Shown: positions 1 to 7,688 of the stretch, piece after piece
Layout of the letters: each line of letters opens with the position of its first letter
How positions within the stretch are numbered: position 1 is the first letter of the stretch
NCBI GenBank assembly: GCA_937916085.1
Contig: CALGGO010000094.1
Span: forward strand, 1-10,833
From: an uncultured Prevotellaceae bacterium
GTDB taxonomy: Bacteria; Bacteroidota; Bacteroidia; Bacteroidales; Muribaculaceae
Length of the DNA stretch: 10,833 nucleotides
Direction: 5' to 3'
Made by a program: the position numbers and the translations under genes
The notes under the pieces: model-generated
Database searches by the model: none
What the model saw: the letters and a program-made list of their open reading frames with translations, nothing else
Told to the model about the DNA's origin: nothing

Positions 1-1532
1 GCAAGACCGACTCAATCGCCTCGCCGTTTGTGCTGCGCAATATGCAACGGATGCCTGGCAGTACCGGCGGCATCGTTGTGCCGACCTACAAGCACGGACT
101 GACAAACACCATTCCGGGTTTGCTCGCGGCGTGGAAACGATGGGGCTATGTGAACGGCGTGCATTATGTCATCGGGCGAAAACCGCCACGCTCTTTCGGC
201 AGACCCATAATTGAGCCTGCCGAATATGAGCATGTAATCACGTTCTACAACGGCTCTTGCGCCATCATTATCTCGCAAGACCGCCCGGGCAGCAGCAACT
301 CGCTCACGCTGTCGTGGCTGCTGATCGATGAGGCAAAGTTCATCGACTATGAACGCCTCAAAGACGAGACACTTCCTGCAAACGGCGGCATCAAGTCCTA
401 TTTCGGACATCACTCTTTCAATCACTCGGTGATGATCCTCTCCGATATGCCGCAGACGCAACGCGGCTCATGGTTCTTGCACTACAAGGATAAGATGGAC
501 GTGGAGCTAATCGAGACGATTAAGGGCACCATCTACGAGATTTGGCATTTGAAAGACCAAATCCGGCAACTGCGTGCCGCTAACAAACAGGTGCCTAAAT
601 CATGGCAACGGAAGCTGCGCGACCTCGACACTTGCCTCAACAAAATGCGCTCCGTGGCGGTGTACTACAAGGAATACAGCAGTATTGAGAACCTGCAACT
701 TCTCGGTGAGAGTTACATCAAACAGATGAAGCGCGACCTCACCCCAAAGACCTTCCAAACCTCAATTCTTTGCCAACGAATAGGAATCGCCAAAGACGGT
801 TTCTATTCGTCGATGCGTGAGGCGCACAAGTACAACGCCAGCGATTTTGAATACCTCGACAGCTTGGGCTACGATTTCAACGAAGCGCAGCTTGACTGCC
901 GAGCCGACAAGGACTTGAACCCTTTCGCGCCCATCTGCATCGGTATGGACTACAACGCAAACATCAACTGGATTGTCGCCGGGCAGCCGCAAGGGCGTAG
1001 GCTCAATGTCATCAAGTCGTTCTACACCAAGTTCGAGCGCAAAATCCCTGCATTGATTGACGATTTCTGCCGCTACTACGCCCACCACCAATGCAAGGTC
1101 GTGGTCTATTACTACGACAGCACCGCGCTCGGCGGCAACTATGCCGTCAACGAGCAGGATTTCCACTGGGTGGTGTGCCACGAGTTCGAGCGGCACGGCT
1201 GGCAGGTGGAGGACATCAACCTCGGTAACCCGATGCGCCACGATGAGAAGTACCTGCTCATCAATCAAGGTTTTGCCGGCAAACAACGGCTCATGCCGAT
1301 GTTCAACCGCCAAAACAACGATGACCTCATCCTTGCCATCCAAACGGCAGGAGTAGTCCGTGGGCGCAACGGCTTCCGCAAGGACAAAGGCGGCGAAAAA
1401 CTCGCCGAGAACGAGGAAAACCTGCTCGAACACCGCACCGACGGCACCGACGCCTTCGACACCCTCTACATCGGCGCCGAGAAGTTCCCTTACCGCGACA
1501 CTTTCAGCCTCAACTCCGGCGGTGTGTTATAG
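1..1532 (+). CDS. Phage terminase large subunit (5' end missing)
   Basis: This is the ATPase-nuclease that packages phage DNA into proheads. The frame is open through the left edge: the codons before the first Met (30) read K-T-D-S-I-A, preceded by a codon ending in GC (probably Gly), so the window cuts the gene inside a Walker A G-K-T. Walker B is LLIDEA at 318-335. The RNase H-like nuclease carries its acidic residues at GMDYNA (Asp 948-950), YYYDST (Asp 1116-1118) and GTDAFD (Asp 1449-1451 and 1458-1460). Both catalytic halves therefore look intact, and the stop at 1530-1532 gives a natural C-terminus about 75 codons after the region around 1300. In tailed phages this gene is normally followed by the portal gene; here an AT-rich gap and non-phage genes follow, so it may mark a prophage edge or remnant. 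The coding sequence is visibly more GC-rich than the following region. I am sure of the family, not of the phage type. Confidence 0.9.
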   Translation, partial: KTDSIASPFVLRNMQRMPGSTGGIVVPTYKHGLTNTIPGLLAAWKRWGYVNGVHYVIGRKPPRSFGRPIIEPAEYEHVITFYNGSCAIIISQDRPGSSNSLTLSWLLIDEAKFIDYERLKDETLPANGGIKSYFGHHSFNHSVMILSDMPQTQRGSWFLHYKDKMDVELIETIKGTIYEIWHLKDQIRQLRAANKQVPKSWQRKLRDLDTCLNKMRSVAVYYKEYSSIENLQLLGESYIKQMKRDLTPKTFQTSILCQRIGIAKDGFYSSMREAHKYNASDFEYLDSLGYDFNEAQLDCRADKDLNPFAPICIGMDYNANINWIVAGQPQGRRLNVIKSFYTKFERKIPALIDDFCRYYAHHQCKVVVYYYDSTALGGNYAVNEQDFHWVVCHEFERHGWQVEDINLGNPMRHDEKYLLINQGFAGKQRLMPMFNRQNNDDLILAIQTAGVVRGRNGFRKDKGGEKLAENEENLLEHRTDGTDAFDTLYIGAEKFPYRDTFSLNSGGVL

Positions 1533-1616
1533 TGGTACGAAATTTGCAATGAAGCATTTATATTCCACATTTATTTGCCTATTACTTAATAAAATCAAAA
1601 ATATTCGTTCCTTTTA

Positions 1617-1635
1617 ACATTCTTAACAAGAATGT
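1617..1635. repeat. Perfect 8-bp palindrome, 3-base spacer
   Basis: ACATTCTT (1617-1624), AAC, then AAGAATGT (1628-1635) form a perfect inverted repeat in the AT-rich gap between the terminase and the ASCH-like gene. No T-run follows, so it does not read as a terminator. It lies just upstream of a plus-strand -7-like box (1662) and directly beside a minus-strand TATCTTTG box (1644-1637), so an operator role is possible. The 8-base half-site recurs in the palindrome at 8945-8967. Confidence 0.5.
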
Positions 1636-1661
1636 GCAAAGATATTACACTGGCTCAAGCG

Positions 1662-1669
1662 TACATTTG
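1662..1669 (+). promoter_or_regulatory. Bacteroidota -7 box, ASCH-like gene
   Basis: TACATTTG matches the TAnnTTTG -7 consensus of Bacteroidota. A start of transcription near 1676 would leave a leader of about 40 bases before the ATG at 1716. No TTTG -33 element is seen at the usual distance, so the call rests on one short box in the right place. Confidence 0.4.
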
Positions 1670-1715
1670 TTAATTTTTTCTACCTCTATCACTAAGGAAA
1701 GAGGTGGAAAAATTC

Positions 1716-2447
1716 ATGTTACATATCAAAATTCCCTTGCCCTGGGCACGAATGGTTTGCTCAGGGCTGGTCGATACCCAAAACATCGGGTGCGACATCG
1801 GCACACAACCGTGCCTCGTGTTAGTTGAAGCGGTAAACAACCCGTACAGTGATGAACAATTTTTCAGGACAGTGGAGTGGAAACACGCTCTTTCTTTGGC
1901 TGAAACGCTCGGACTTCTTTCCCGGAAAGGAGAACGAAGATTTGGTCTTGTTGGCGCATTTACTGCGCTCCCTAATCCCGACCGAAATTCTATGTGGGCT
2001 TATGGCGGCAAACCCGATACTTTGTGTCGTGTTGCCAAGCCGATGTGTTTCAGCAAAACTCTTGACCCCACAAGATTTTTCACTCGTGAAGAAATCCTCT
2101 CAATGGGCGAATCTTGCCTTTTGCCTAAAACATCAGTAAGTGGCGACGAACTAATGTTGCCGGTGAGCGAGCGGCTGTTTAACGCTGTAACGCTCAACAG
2201 TAGTTTCAGCATCCCTTTGACGGAAACAATCTCTGAAACCTTGTTTTCTCTCGATTGTTTGGCGAACTACCGTGCGCTCACTCTTGTTTGCAACAATCGC
2301 GCCAAGTGCTTTGCTTTTGAGAGCGACAACGAGTATTACCTGCCTCATGATGAAAACGGCAACATCAAGTCCGTTTTCAGCAATTTTCGTGGCAGGAACA
2401 TCGTCCTCGAACACTTCAGATTCAAGCTTCGCACCCGAATTTCTTAA
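1716..2447 (+). CDS. ASCH/PUA-like domain protein
   Basis: A 243-residue soluble protein with no signal peptide or membrane segment. The first 25 residues (MLHIKIPLPWARMVCSG...) resemble the start of ASCH domains, where an I-K-x-x-W-A-x-x-I-x-x-G motif opens a PUA-like beta barrel. Around residues 70-90, GLVGAFTALPN followed by SMWAYGG fits the later ASCH strands. ASCH domains are linked to RNA binding and modified-nucleotide handling, but the specific function here is unknown. The usual charged residues after the first helix are not obvious, and the C-terminal half (from about residue 120) matches nothing I recognise. I chose ATG 1716 over GTG 1704 because GGAAAGAGG lies about 9 bases upstream of 1716 and the ASCH motif begins right after it. 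The gene stands alone between a phage terminase and an RNA gene. A weak 5-bp stem (2453-2467) follows the stop without a T-run. Confidence 0.6.
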   Translation: MLHIKIPLPWARMVCSGLVDTQNIGCDIGTQPCLVLVEAVNNPYSDEQFFRTVEWKHALSLAETLGLLSRKGERRFGLVGAFTALPNPDRNSMWAYGGKPDTLCRVAKPMCFSKTLDPTRFFTREEILSMGESCLLPKTSVSGDELMLPVSERLFNAVTLNSSFSIPLTETISETLFSLDCLANYRALTLVCNNRAKCFAFESDNEYYLPHDENGNIKSVFSNFRGRNIVLEHFRFKLRTRIS

Positions 2448-2487
2448 CTTTTAGGCTTCAATAGCCTGCCAGTCAAGAAAATTTTCG

Positions 2488-2495
2488 TACTTTTG
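2488..2495 (+). promoter_or_regulatory. Bacteroidota -7 box, small RNA gene
   Basis: TACTTTTG fits TAnnTTTG exactly and is followed by GCAGCG, a common context for this promoter class. It would start transcription close to 2501, exactly where the first RNA hairpin begins. No clear TTTG -33 box is present about 20 bases upstream. Confidence 0.55.
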
Positions 2496-2500
2496 CAGCG

Positions 2501-2695
2501 TCAAACCTCACCGTTTGAAAGACATTGAGGCAAGTTCTAAAGAACATTATTCACTCTCGTAGTATAGAAACGTAGGAAATTTCAATGCAAAGCGAGAATG
2601 CGTAGTGAACCCTGCCATATGCGGGTCATACGACATTCATTTGCATACCTTTCCTACGAGGCCTATACTTGAATGCTCGGTGGCCCGCATTTTTG
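2501..2695 (+). ncRNA. Structured small RNA, about 195 nt
   Basis: Promoter, fold and terminator together suggest a stand-alone RNA gene. At the 5' end, TCAAAC (2501-2506) pairs with GTTTGA (2513-2518). The loop CCTCA (2506-2510) can also pair with TGAGG (2526-2530), making an H-type pseudoknot. A small GTTCT/AGAAC stem (2534-2545) follows. The body is a rod: AGTATAG 2561-2567 with 2663-2669, CGTAGGAAA 2571-2579 with 2650-2658, ATGCAAA 2585-2591 with 2640-2646, GAATG 2596-2600 with 2634-2638, CGTA 2601-2604 with 2629-2632, then TGA/TCA, CCC/GGG and GC/GC closing a CATAT loop. Paired blocks separated by asymmetric internal loops are typical of a selected RNA. A promoter-to-terminator RNA of this size in Bacteroidales recalls the described Bacteroidales-1 motif or a 6S-like RNA, but I cannot confirm either from sequence. 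It could instead be an attenuated leader of hsdR. Ends are approximate. Confidence 0.7.
2672..2695 (+). terminator. Intrinsic terminator of the small RNA
   Basis: AATGC (2672-2676) pairs with GCATT (2687-2691). GG (2679-2680) with CC (2685-2686) extends the stem across a bulged TC, around a TGGC loop. A run of five T (2690-2694) follows. The 3' arm (2681-2690) can also pair over ten bases, with one G-U, with 2619-2628 in the apical part of the rod, so two mutually exclusive folds exist in front of the same T-run. Confidence 0.6.
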
Positions 2696-2786
2696 TCCCC
2701 ATGTACAGCGTTTTGGTACACTCTTGATATGCTTTTGCGCAACGATTGTCGTCAAATTGATAGTCGTTGTCATTATTTTTGTAACT

Positions 2787-2805
2787 TTTCCCCTAAAAGG
2801 GGAAA
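2787..2805. promoter_or_regulatory. Palindrome upstream of hsdR promoter
   Basis: TTTCCCCT (2787-2794) and AGGGGAAA (2798-2805) form a perfect 8-bp inverted repeat with a 3-base spacer. It ends about 20 bases before the TACCTTTG box of the hsdR operon, overlapping the place where a -33 element would be, and no TTTG -33 box is present. That position suits an operator or activator site. There is no T-run, so it is unlikely to be a terminator. Confidence 0.5.
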
Positions 2806-2824
2806 CGGTATCAAAATAAATGCG

Positions 2825-2832
2825 TACCTTTG
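2825..2832 (+). promoter_or_regulatory. Bacteroidota -7 box for the hsd operon
   Basis: TACCTTTG followed by CAGG is a textbook Bacteroidota -7 element. Transcription would begin near 2839 and leave about 28 bases before the ATG at 2868. The box lies inside the longest open frame (from ATG 2820), which argues that 2820 is not the start of hsdR. Confidence 0.6.
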
Positions 2833-2867
2833 CAGGTTATAAGAGCAAAAAACACTCTCATTCCAAT

Positions 2868-5800
2868 ATGGCATCAAAGAAAGATTTCAACGAAAACACA
2901 AGGGTACAAGTTCCTGCGGCAATTCATCTTGTCAGATTAGGCTACACCTATCTCAGTGATATAACCGAGGCTCAATATGACCCTTGGACAAACATTCTTA
3001 CGGATGTTTTTATACGGTCATTTCTGCGCCTAAACCCCGAACTTGATGCACAACAAGCACAAAACTCGCTCAAACAAATCATTCTCGCTTGCCGCAACGA
3101 TGATTTAGGACGTGAGTTTTATGGTAAACTTGTATCTGAAACTGGTGTCAGGTTGGTTGATTTCAATAATCCTGCTAACAATGAATGGCACGTCACCACG
3201 GAGTTCTCATGTGAGAACCCCGACACAAAAGACGTGTTTCGTCCTGACATCACCATTTTCGCGAATGGTTTGCCTTTGGTGTTTATTGAGGTTAAGAAAC
3301 CACACAACCACGAGGGAATGAAAGCCGAGCTTGACCGCATAAACACTCGTATGCGGAACAAAGCTTTTCGCTCTTTTTTCAATATCACGCAGTTTATGAT
3401 ATTCTCCAACAACGAAGAATATCTAATCGAGAACCGCCAGCCTCGTTCGGGCGCATTTTATGCAACCGCATCTCGCACAAGCGCATTCTTCAACGCCTTC
3501 CGCGAACAAGATAAGGACTTGCTCTCAAAGGTTAAATACACACCAAGCGTACCAGAAGGAACAGTCAAGCAAATCCTCCTACACCGCAACTGCCCACAGT
3601 TGCCTGCTCTCCCGGAGTTCTCAACCAATCTCCAACCGACTACTCCAACCAATCGAATCTTGACATCGATGTTATCGCAGGAACGTTTGTTATTCCTTCT
3701 CCGCTATGGCATCGCTTACGTTGAGATGACCAAAGAAAACAAAAATGGCGACAAGGTTACTGAATTGCAGAAGCACATCATGCGTTATCAGCAATTCTTC
3801 GCCACGCTTGCCATTAGGCGCACCCTTGACGCAGGACTCCGCAGCGGCATTATATGGCACACACAAGGTAGTGGTAAAACCGCACTCGCTTATTATAACG
3901 TCAAATCTTTGACGCATTATTACGCGAGAAAGCATATGCCGGTCAAGTTCTATTTTATCGTTGACCGCCTTGACCTGCTGGAGCAAGCATCAAGTGAATT
4001 TGCCGCACGAGGTCTTATAGTCCGCAACGCACAGAGTCGAGAGGAACTTATGAACGACTTCCAAGACAATACAGTCGTTCACAATGCCGAGGGTAAACCT
4101 GAAATTATGGTGGTCAACATTCAGAAATTCGCTACCGACCACCAGCGCATATCAAAGAAACAGATTTATAACACCAACTTGATACGAGTATTCTTTATTG
4201 ACGAGGCTCACCGTGGTTATTCGCCACAAGGCTGTTTCCTCGCAAACCTATTCGAAGCCGATAAAGAAAGTATCAAGATTGCTCTGACAGGAACTCCGCT
4301 ACTGCGTGCAGAGCGTGAATCGTGGAGAGTTTTCGGTGACTATATCGATAAATATTATTACGATAAATCCATTTCCGACGGCTATACTTTGCGCCTTATG
4401 CGTGAGGACGTGGAAACGGTGTACAAACAACGCATTTCTGACATCATCGAAAAACTCACCGAAGATGTCGAGGTGCGCAAGAAAGATATAGACCACAACA
4501 CCATCATCGAGCACGAAACCTATATCAACGGTTTGCTCGACTACATCATTCACGACCTGCGCCGTAGTCGCATCCAGCAGGACGCACCGCACATGGGCGG
4601 AATGATTGTCTGTGAAACCAATCCGCAAGCTCGCCGTTTGAAAGAAATCCTTGATGCAAGAATGGCTAACGACCCCAAGCCGTTGCGGTCAATTCTCATT
4701 CTCCATGATGAGGGCGACAAAGTGGAGCGCAAGGAATCCATTGACGAGTTCAAAAAAACCGAGAATGTCGATATTCTCATTGTCAACGCCATGCTTTTGA
4801 CCGGTTTTGATGCACCCCGTTTGAAGAAACTGTATTTGTGCCGAAAGATGGACGGTCACAATCTTCTGCAAGCACTTACCCGTGTCAACCGCCCATACCG
4901 TGATTTCAAGTATGGCTATGTTGTGGACTTCGCCAACATAAAAGAAAATTTCATCGAAACGAACAACCTTTACATGCGTGAGCTTAACCGCTCAGACCGC
5001 GACGATGAAACCGATGGCGAAACTACGCAAGGCGCAGGCGACATCCTCATGGCTTCCAATGAGGAAATCATCGAGCAGATGGAAGAAATCCGCGACAAGT
5101 TGTTTCAGTATGATACCGACAATGCCGAGGGATTCAGCCGACAAATTAGTGAAATCAACGATAAAGAGGAACTTTACGAACTTCGCAAAGTCCTTGAAAA
5201 TGCTAAAGCTCTTGTCAATCAAGTACGCGCTTTCGGTGACGACGACTTGCAGCAAAAGTTTGAACGCTTGAAGATTGACAGCATACCCGTCATGATAAGC
5301 GAGGTGAACCACCGCATTGAGCGAATCAATCTTTTGGCCGATGACAACCACAAAGCCGATGTAAGCACAATTATCCGCGAGGCTCTTTCCATGATGGAGT
5401 TTAAGTTCAAGTACCGCGATAGAGAGGAACTTGAAATCGTGTATAACGACTTGCTGGATAGATACGAGAGCGTGGAACGTGAGTTTTCCGCCAACTTCGA
5501 CCAACAAGACGACCAATTCATTCTATTGTCCGAGGCTTTCCGTACTTATTTCGCTCGACGAGGCTTCACACCGGCAACTGTTGCCGAAGCACGCGAGGAC
5601 ATCGGATATATGGACACGGTAATGCAGAAAATCAAAGAAATCAATCGGCGAAACAACGTGTTACGCTCGAAATATAACGGCGATGAAAAGTTTGTGCGAG
5701 TGCACAAACGCATCGAGGAGGAAAACGAGCGTCGCCAGTCGCAAACTCCCAAAATCCATGTGCTTGTTTCGCCGCGAGAAGTTGACATCGTGGTTGGGTT

Positions 5801-6002
5801 GCGAGCCGTCAAAGAAACCATTGACGATCGCTTGCTCTACGATGTGCACATTATGCAGAACGAGGGATTTTTCCAACAGCTGACTATGCAGGGCATCACT
5901 ACACAATTACAGCAATTGGGCATCTCGGCAGAACGAAACGACCGCGTTTGGCTGAGAAATCATATCGCATCAGAGTATTTACAAGCTTACGCTTATCAAT
6001 AA
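2868..6002 (+). CDS. hsdR: Type I restriction enzyme, R subunit
   Basis: This is the motor and nuclease of a type I restriction complex: it pulls unmodified DNA past the bound HsdM/HsdS core using ATP and cuts at a distance. Numbering from ATG 2868 (1044 residues, close to EcoR124I-type HsdR): the PD-(D/E)xK nuclease has Asp127, Glu141 and Lys143, with the same D-to-E-to-K spacing as in EcoR124I. The SF2 helicase domains have Walker A GSGKT (334-338), DEAH (445-448), TGTP (474-477), TGFDAP (645-650) and QALTRVNRP (668-676). From about residue 780 comes the charged helical C-terminal domain that docks on HsdM. All key residues are present, so it should be active. ATG 2868 is preferred to ATG 2820 because a good -7 box lies at 2825-2832 and MASKKDFNENTRVQVPAA is a typical HsdR start. 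The stop is 3 bases before hsdM. Confidence 0.95.
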   Translation: MASKKDFNENTRVQVPAAIHLVRLGYTYLSDITEAQYDPWTNILTDVFIRSFLRLNPELDAQQAQNSLKQIILACRNDDLGREFYGKLVSETGVRLVDFNNPANNEWHVTTEFSCENPDTKDVFRPDITIFANGLPLVFIEVKKPHNHEGMKAELDRINTRMRNKAFRSFFNITQFMIFSNNEEYLIENRQPRSGAFYATASRTSAFFNAFREQDKDLLSKVKYTPSVPEGTVKQILLHRNCPQLPALPEFSTNLQPTTPTNRILTSMLSQERLLFLLRYGIAYVEMTKENKNGDKVTELQKHIMRYQQFFATLAIRRTLDAGLRSGIIWHTQGSGKTALAYYNVKSLTHYYARKHMPVKFYFIVDRLDLLEQASSEFAARGLIVRNAQSREELMNDFQDNTVVHNAEGKPEIMVVNIQKFATDHQRISKKQIYNTNLIRVFFIDEAHRGYSPQGCFLANLFEADKESIKIALTGTPLLRAERESWRVFGDYIDKYYYDKSISDGYTLRLMREDVETVYKQRISDIIEKLTEDVEVRKKDIDHNTIIEHETYINGLLDYIIHDLRRSRIQQDAPHMGGMIVCETNPQARRLKEILDARMANDPKPLRSILILHDEGDKVERKESIDEFKKTENVDILIVNAMLLTGFDAPRLKKLYLCRKMDGHNLLQALTRVNRPYRDFKYGYVVDFANIKENFIETNNLYMRELNRSDRDDETDGETTQGAGDILMASNEEIIEQMEEIRDKLFQYDTDNAEGFSRQISEINDKEELYELRKVLENAKALVNQVRAFGDDDLQQKFERLKIDSIPVMISEVNHRIERINLLADDNHKADVSTIIREALSMMEFKFKYRDREELEIVYNDLLDRYESVEREFSANFDQQDDQFILLSEAFRTYFARRGFTPATVAEAREDIGYMDTVMQKIKEINRRNNVLRSKYNGDEKFVRVHKRIEEENERRQSQTPKIHVLVSPREVDIVVGLRAVKETIDDRLLYDVHIMQNEGFFQQLTMQGITTQLQQLGISAERNDRVWLRNHIASEYLQAYAYQ

Positions 6003-6005
6003 ATT

Positions 6006-7688
6006 ATGCAAAACAACATAGAACAGGCGACCAAACAGCTCATTGACGCACTCAAACAGACGTGCGGCAGCTATGGTTTGGGCAACGACGGAAACGAGTA
6101 CAAGATTATTATTCAAATGTTCTTGTACAAGTATTTTAACGACAAATTCGGCTTCGAGGCAAAGCGCGTGCAGTCGCCCGAGGGAAAACGATTAGCCGAA
6201 GCGGAGAAGTGGGATGCTGAATATGACAAGTTCACCGACGATGAGGTGCAAGACTTGTTCGATATGCTCCCGCCGACAACACCTCGCATGAAGCCTTACC
6301 ATACAGTCGCGCACCTGTACAACGCGCAGCAGGAAAGCGATTTTTCTTCTATGCTTGATAGCACCATGATTGACATTGCCAAAGAAAATGCAGAGATTTT
6401 CTCAATGGCAACGGTCAACAAAACCAAGCTTACTATCTTCGAAGAAATCACAGTGTTTATCCCGGACAGCACCCAGCGCGACGACTTTGCACGCTCGCTG
6501 ATGCGCTATATCGCCGACCCTGACACGAACTTTGAACCGATATTCTCGGAGAGATACGATTTCTTCTCCACAATGTTCGAGTATCTTATCAAAGACTACA
6601 ACAAAGACGGTGGCGGCAAATATGCCGAATATTATACACCGCGCTCAATCGCTTTGATTATGGCGCAACTTCTTGTCGGTGACGAAGAAGACCTGCGCCA
6701 TATTGAATGCTATGACCCATCGGCAGGTTCGGGAACATTGCTCATGGCATTGGCTCATACTGTTGGCGAGGAACGCTGCACCATCTACTCGCAGGACATT
6801 TCGCAGAAATCATCCAAGATGTTGCGACTGAACCTCATTCTCAACAATCTTGTTGCAAGTATTCAGAACATCTTGCAGGGCGACACGCTGTTGAAGCCGG
6901 GACATACAAATGCCGACGGCTCAAATAAGCAATTCGACTTTATCGTCAGCAATCCGCCTTTCAAACTTGACTTCCCGACAACACGCGATACAATAGCATC
7001 GGACAGCAAACGCTTCTGGGCTGGTGTTCCGTCAGTGCCGCCAAAAATTGACCCGGACAAGCCGAAGATGAAAATCTTCACCTGCTTCATTCAGCACATG
7101 ATAAACTCTTTACGCAACGAGACCGGTAAGCGCAAAGGTCGTGGTGCTATTGTCGTGCCCACAGGATTTATCACCGCCAAAGGCGGCATTGAGAAGAAAA
7201 TCCTTGAAAAAGTTGTCAAGGAACGCATCATCTATGGTGTCGTTTCAATGCCATCAAATGTTTTTGCCACAACAGGCACTAATGTATCTGTGCTATTCTT
7301 TGATATGGCAAAAACTCACGACAAGGTGGTGCTTATTGATGCCTCACACCTTGGCGAAACGCTCAAAGACGGCAACACACAAAGAACTTTCCTGCGTCCC
7401 GAAGAAATCGAAAAGATTGTCAACACATTCAAAGCAAGTGAGCCTGTTGAGGATTTTTGCGTCACCCCGACATACGACGAAATCAAAGAGAAAGGCTATT
7501 CGCTTTCGGCAGGTCAGTATTTCGACATCAAGATTGACTACGTTGATATTTCCGAGGAGGAGTTCAACCGTCGCATGACTGACTACAAGGCAACGCTCAC
7601 CGCACAATTCGCCGAAAGTCACCGCCTCGAAAACGAGATAATGAAACAGTTGAAGTCATTAAGATTTAACGCCGACAAAGAGATATGA
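6006..7688 (+). CDS. hsdM: Type I N6-adenine DNA methyltransferase, M subunit
   Basis: The modification subunit transfers a methyl group from S-adenosylmethionine to adenine N6 in the site chosen by HsdS, protecting host DNA; two copies join one HsdS. The protein has 560 residues. An N-terminal helical domain (about 1-150, starting MQNNIEQATKQLIDALKQ) is followed by the methyltransferase fold. The SAM-binding motif YDPSAGSGT is at 236-244 and the catalytic NPPF at 316-319, both intact. Later strands (GRGAIVVPTGFI, VVSMPSNVFATTGTNVSVLFF) match gamma-class type I methyltransferases. Length is typical to slightly long. ATG 6006 follows the hsdR stop by 3 bases, and its own stop overlaps the next start (ATGA, 7685-7688), so translation of the following gene is probably coupled. 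Confidence 0.95.
   Translation: MQNNIEQATKQLIDALKQTCGSYGLGNDGNEYKIIIQMFLYKYFNDKFGFEAKRVQSPEGKRLAEAEKWDAEYDKFTDDEVQDLFDMLPPTTPRMKPYHTVAHLYNAQQESDFSSMLDSTMIDIAKENAEIFSMATVNKTKLTIFEEITVFIPDSTQRDDFARSLMRYIADPDTNFEPIFSERYDFFSTMFEYLIKDYNKDGGGKYAEYYTPRSIALIMAQLLVGDEEDLRHIECYDPSAGSGTLLMALAHTVGEERCTIYSQDISQKSSKMLRLNLILNNLVASIQNILQGDTLLKPGHTNADGSNKQFDFIVSNPPFKLDFPTTRDTIASDSKRFWAGVPSVPPKIDPDKPKMKIFTCFIQHMINSLRNETGKRKGRGAIVVPTGFITAKGGIEKKILEKVVKERIIYGVVSMPSNVFATTGTNVSVLFFDMAKTHDKVVLIDASHLGETLKDGNTQRTFLRPEEIEKIVNTFKASEPVEDFCVTPTYDEIKEKGYSLSAGQYFDIKIDYVDISEEEFNRRMTDYKATLTAQFAESHRLENEIMKQLKSLRFNADKEI

Noticed and set aside
762..1433. Long open frame on the minus strand inside the terminase (223 codons)
   Set aside because: It is antisense to a gene with clear catalytic motifs, and its Val- and Leu-rich composition fits a shadow of a GC-rich coding strand.
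1549..1617. 22-codon hydrophobic ORF (MKHLYSTFICLLL...) after the terminase
   Set aside because: It is very short, in AT-rich sequence, with no ribosome binding site and no type I toxin features such as an antisense RNA promoter pair that I could support.
2453..2467. Terminator for the ASCH-like gene (AGGCT/AGCCT stem)
   Set aside because: The stem is only 5 bp and no T-run follows it.
2561..2669. MITE or IS remnant with terminal inverted repeats
   Set aside because: The arms continue inward as one folded rod, there are no target-site duplications at the ends, and promoter and terminator frame the element.
2598..2672. 24-codon ORF inside the small RNA (MRSEPCHMRV...)
   Set aside because: It has no ribosome binding site and falls entirely within paired arms of the rod, so the base pairing explains the sequence better.
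2501..2695. CRISPR, retron or diversity-generating element
   Set aside because: There are no regularly spaced repeats, and no reverse transcriptase or cas gene in the window. The inverted repeat is a single imperfect stem.
2820..2867. Upstream ATG extending hsdR by 16 residues
   Set aside because: A strong TACCTTTG -7 box lies inside the extension, and the HsdR-like sequence starts at the next Met (2868).
4992..5516. 174-codon minus-strand frame inside hsdR
   Set aside because: It is antisense to the intact HsdR C-terminal domain, has no supporting start signal and resembles no known protein.
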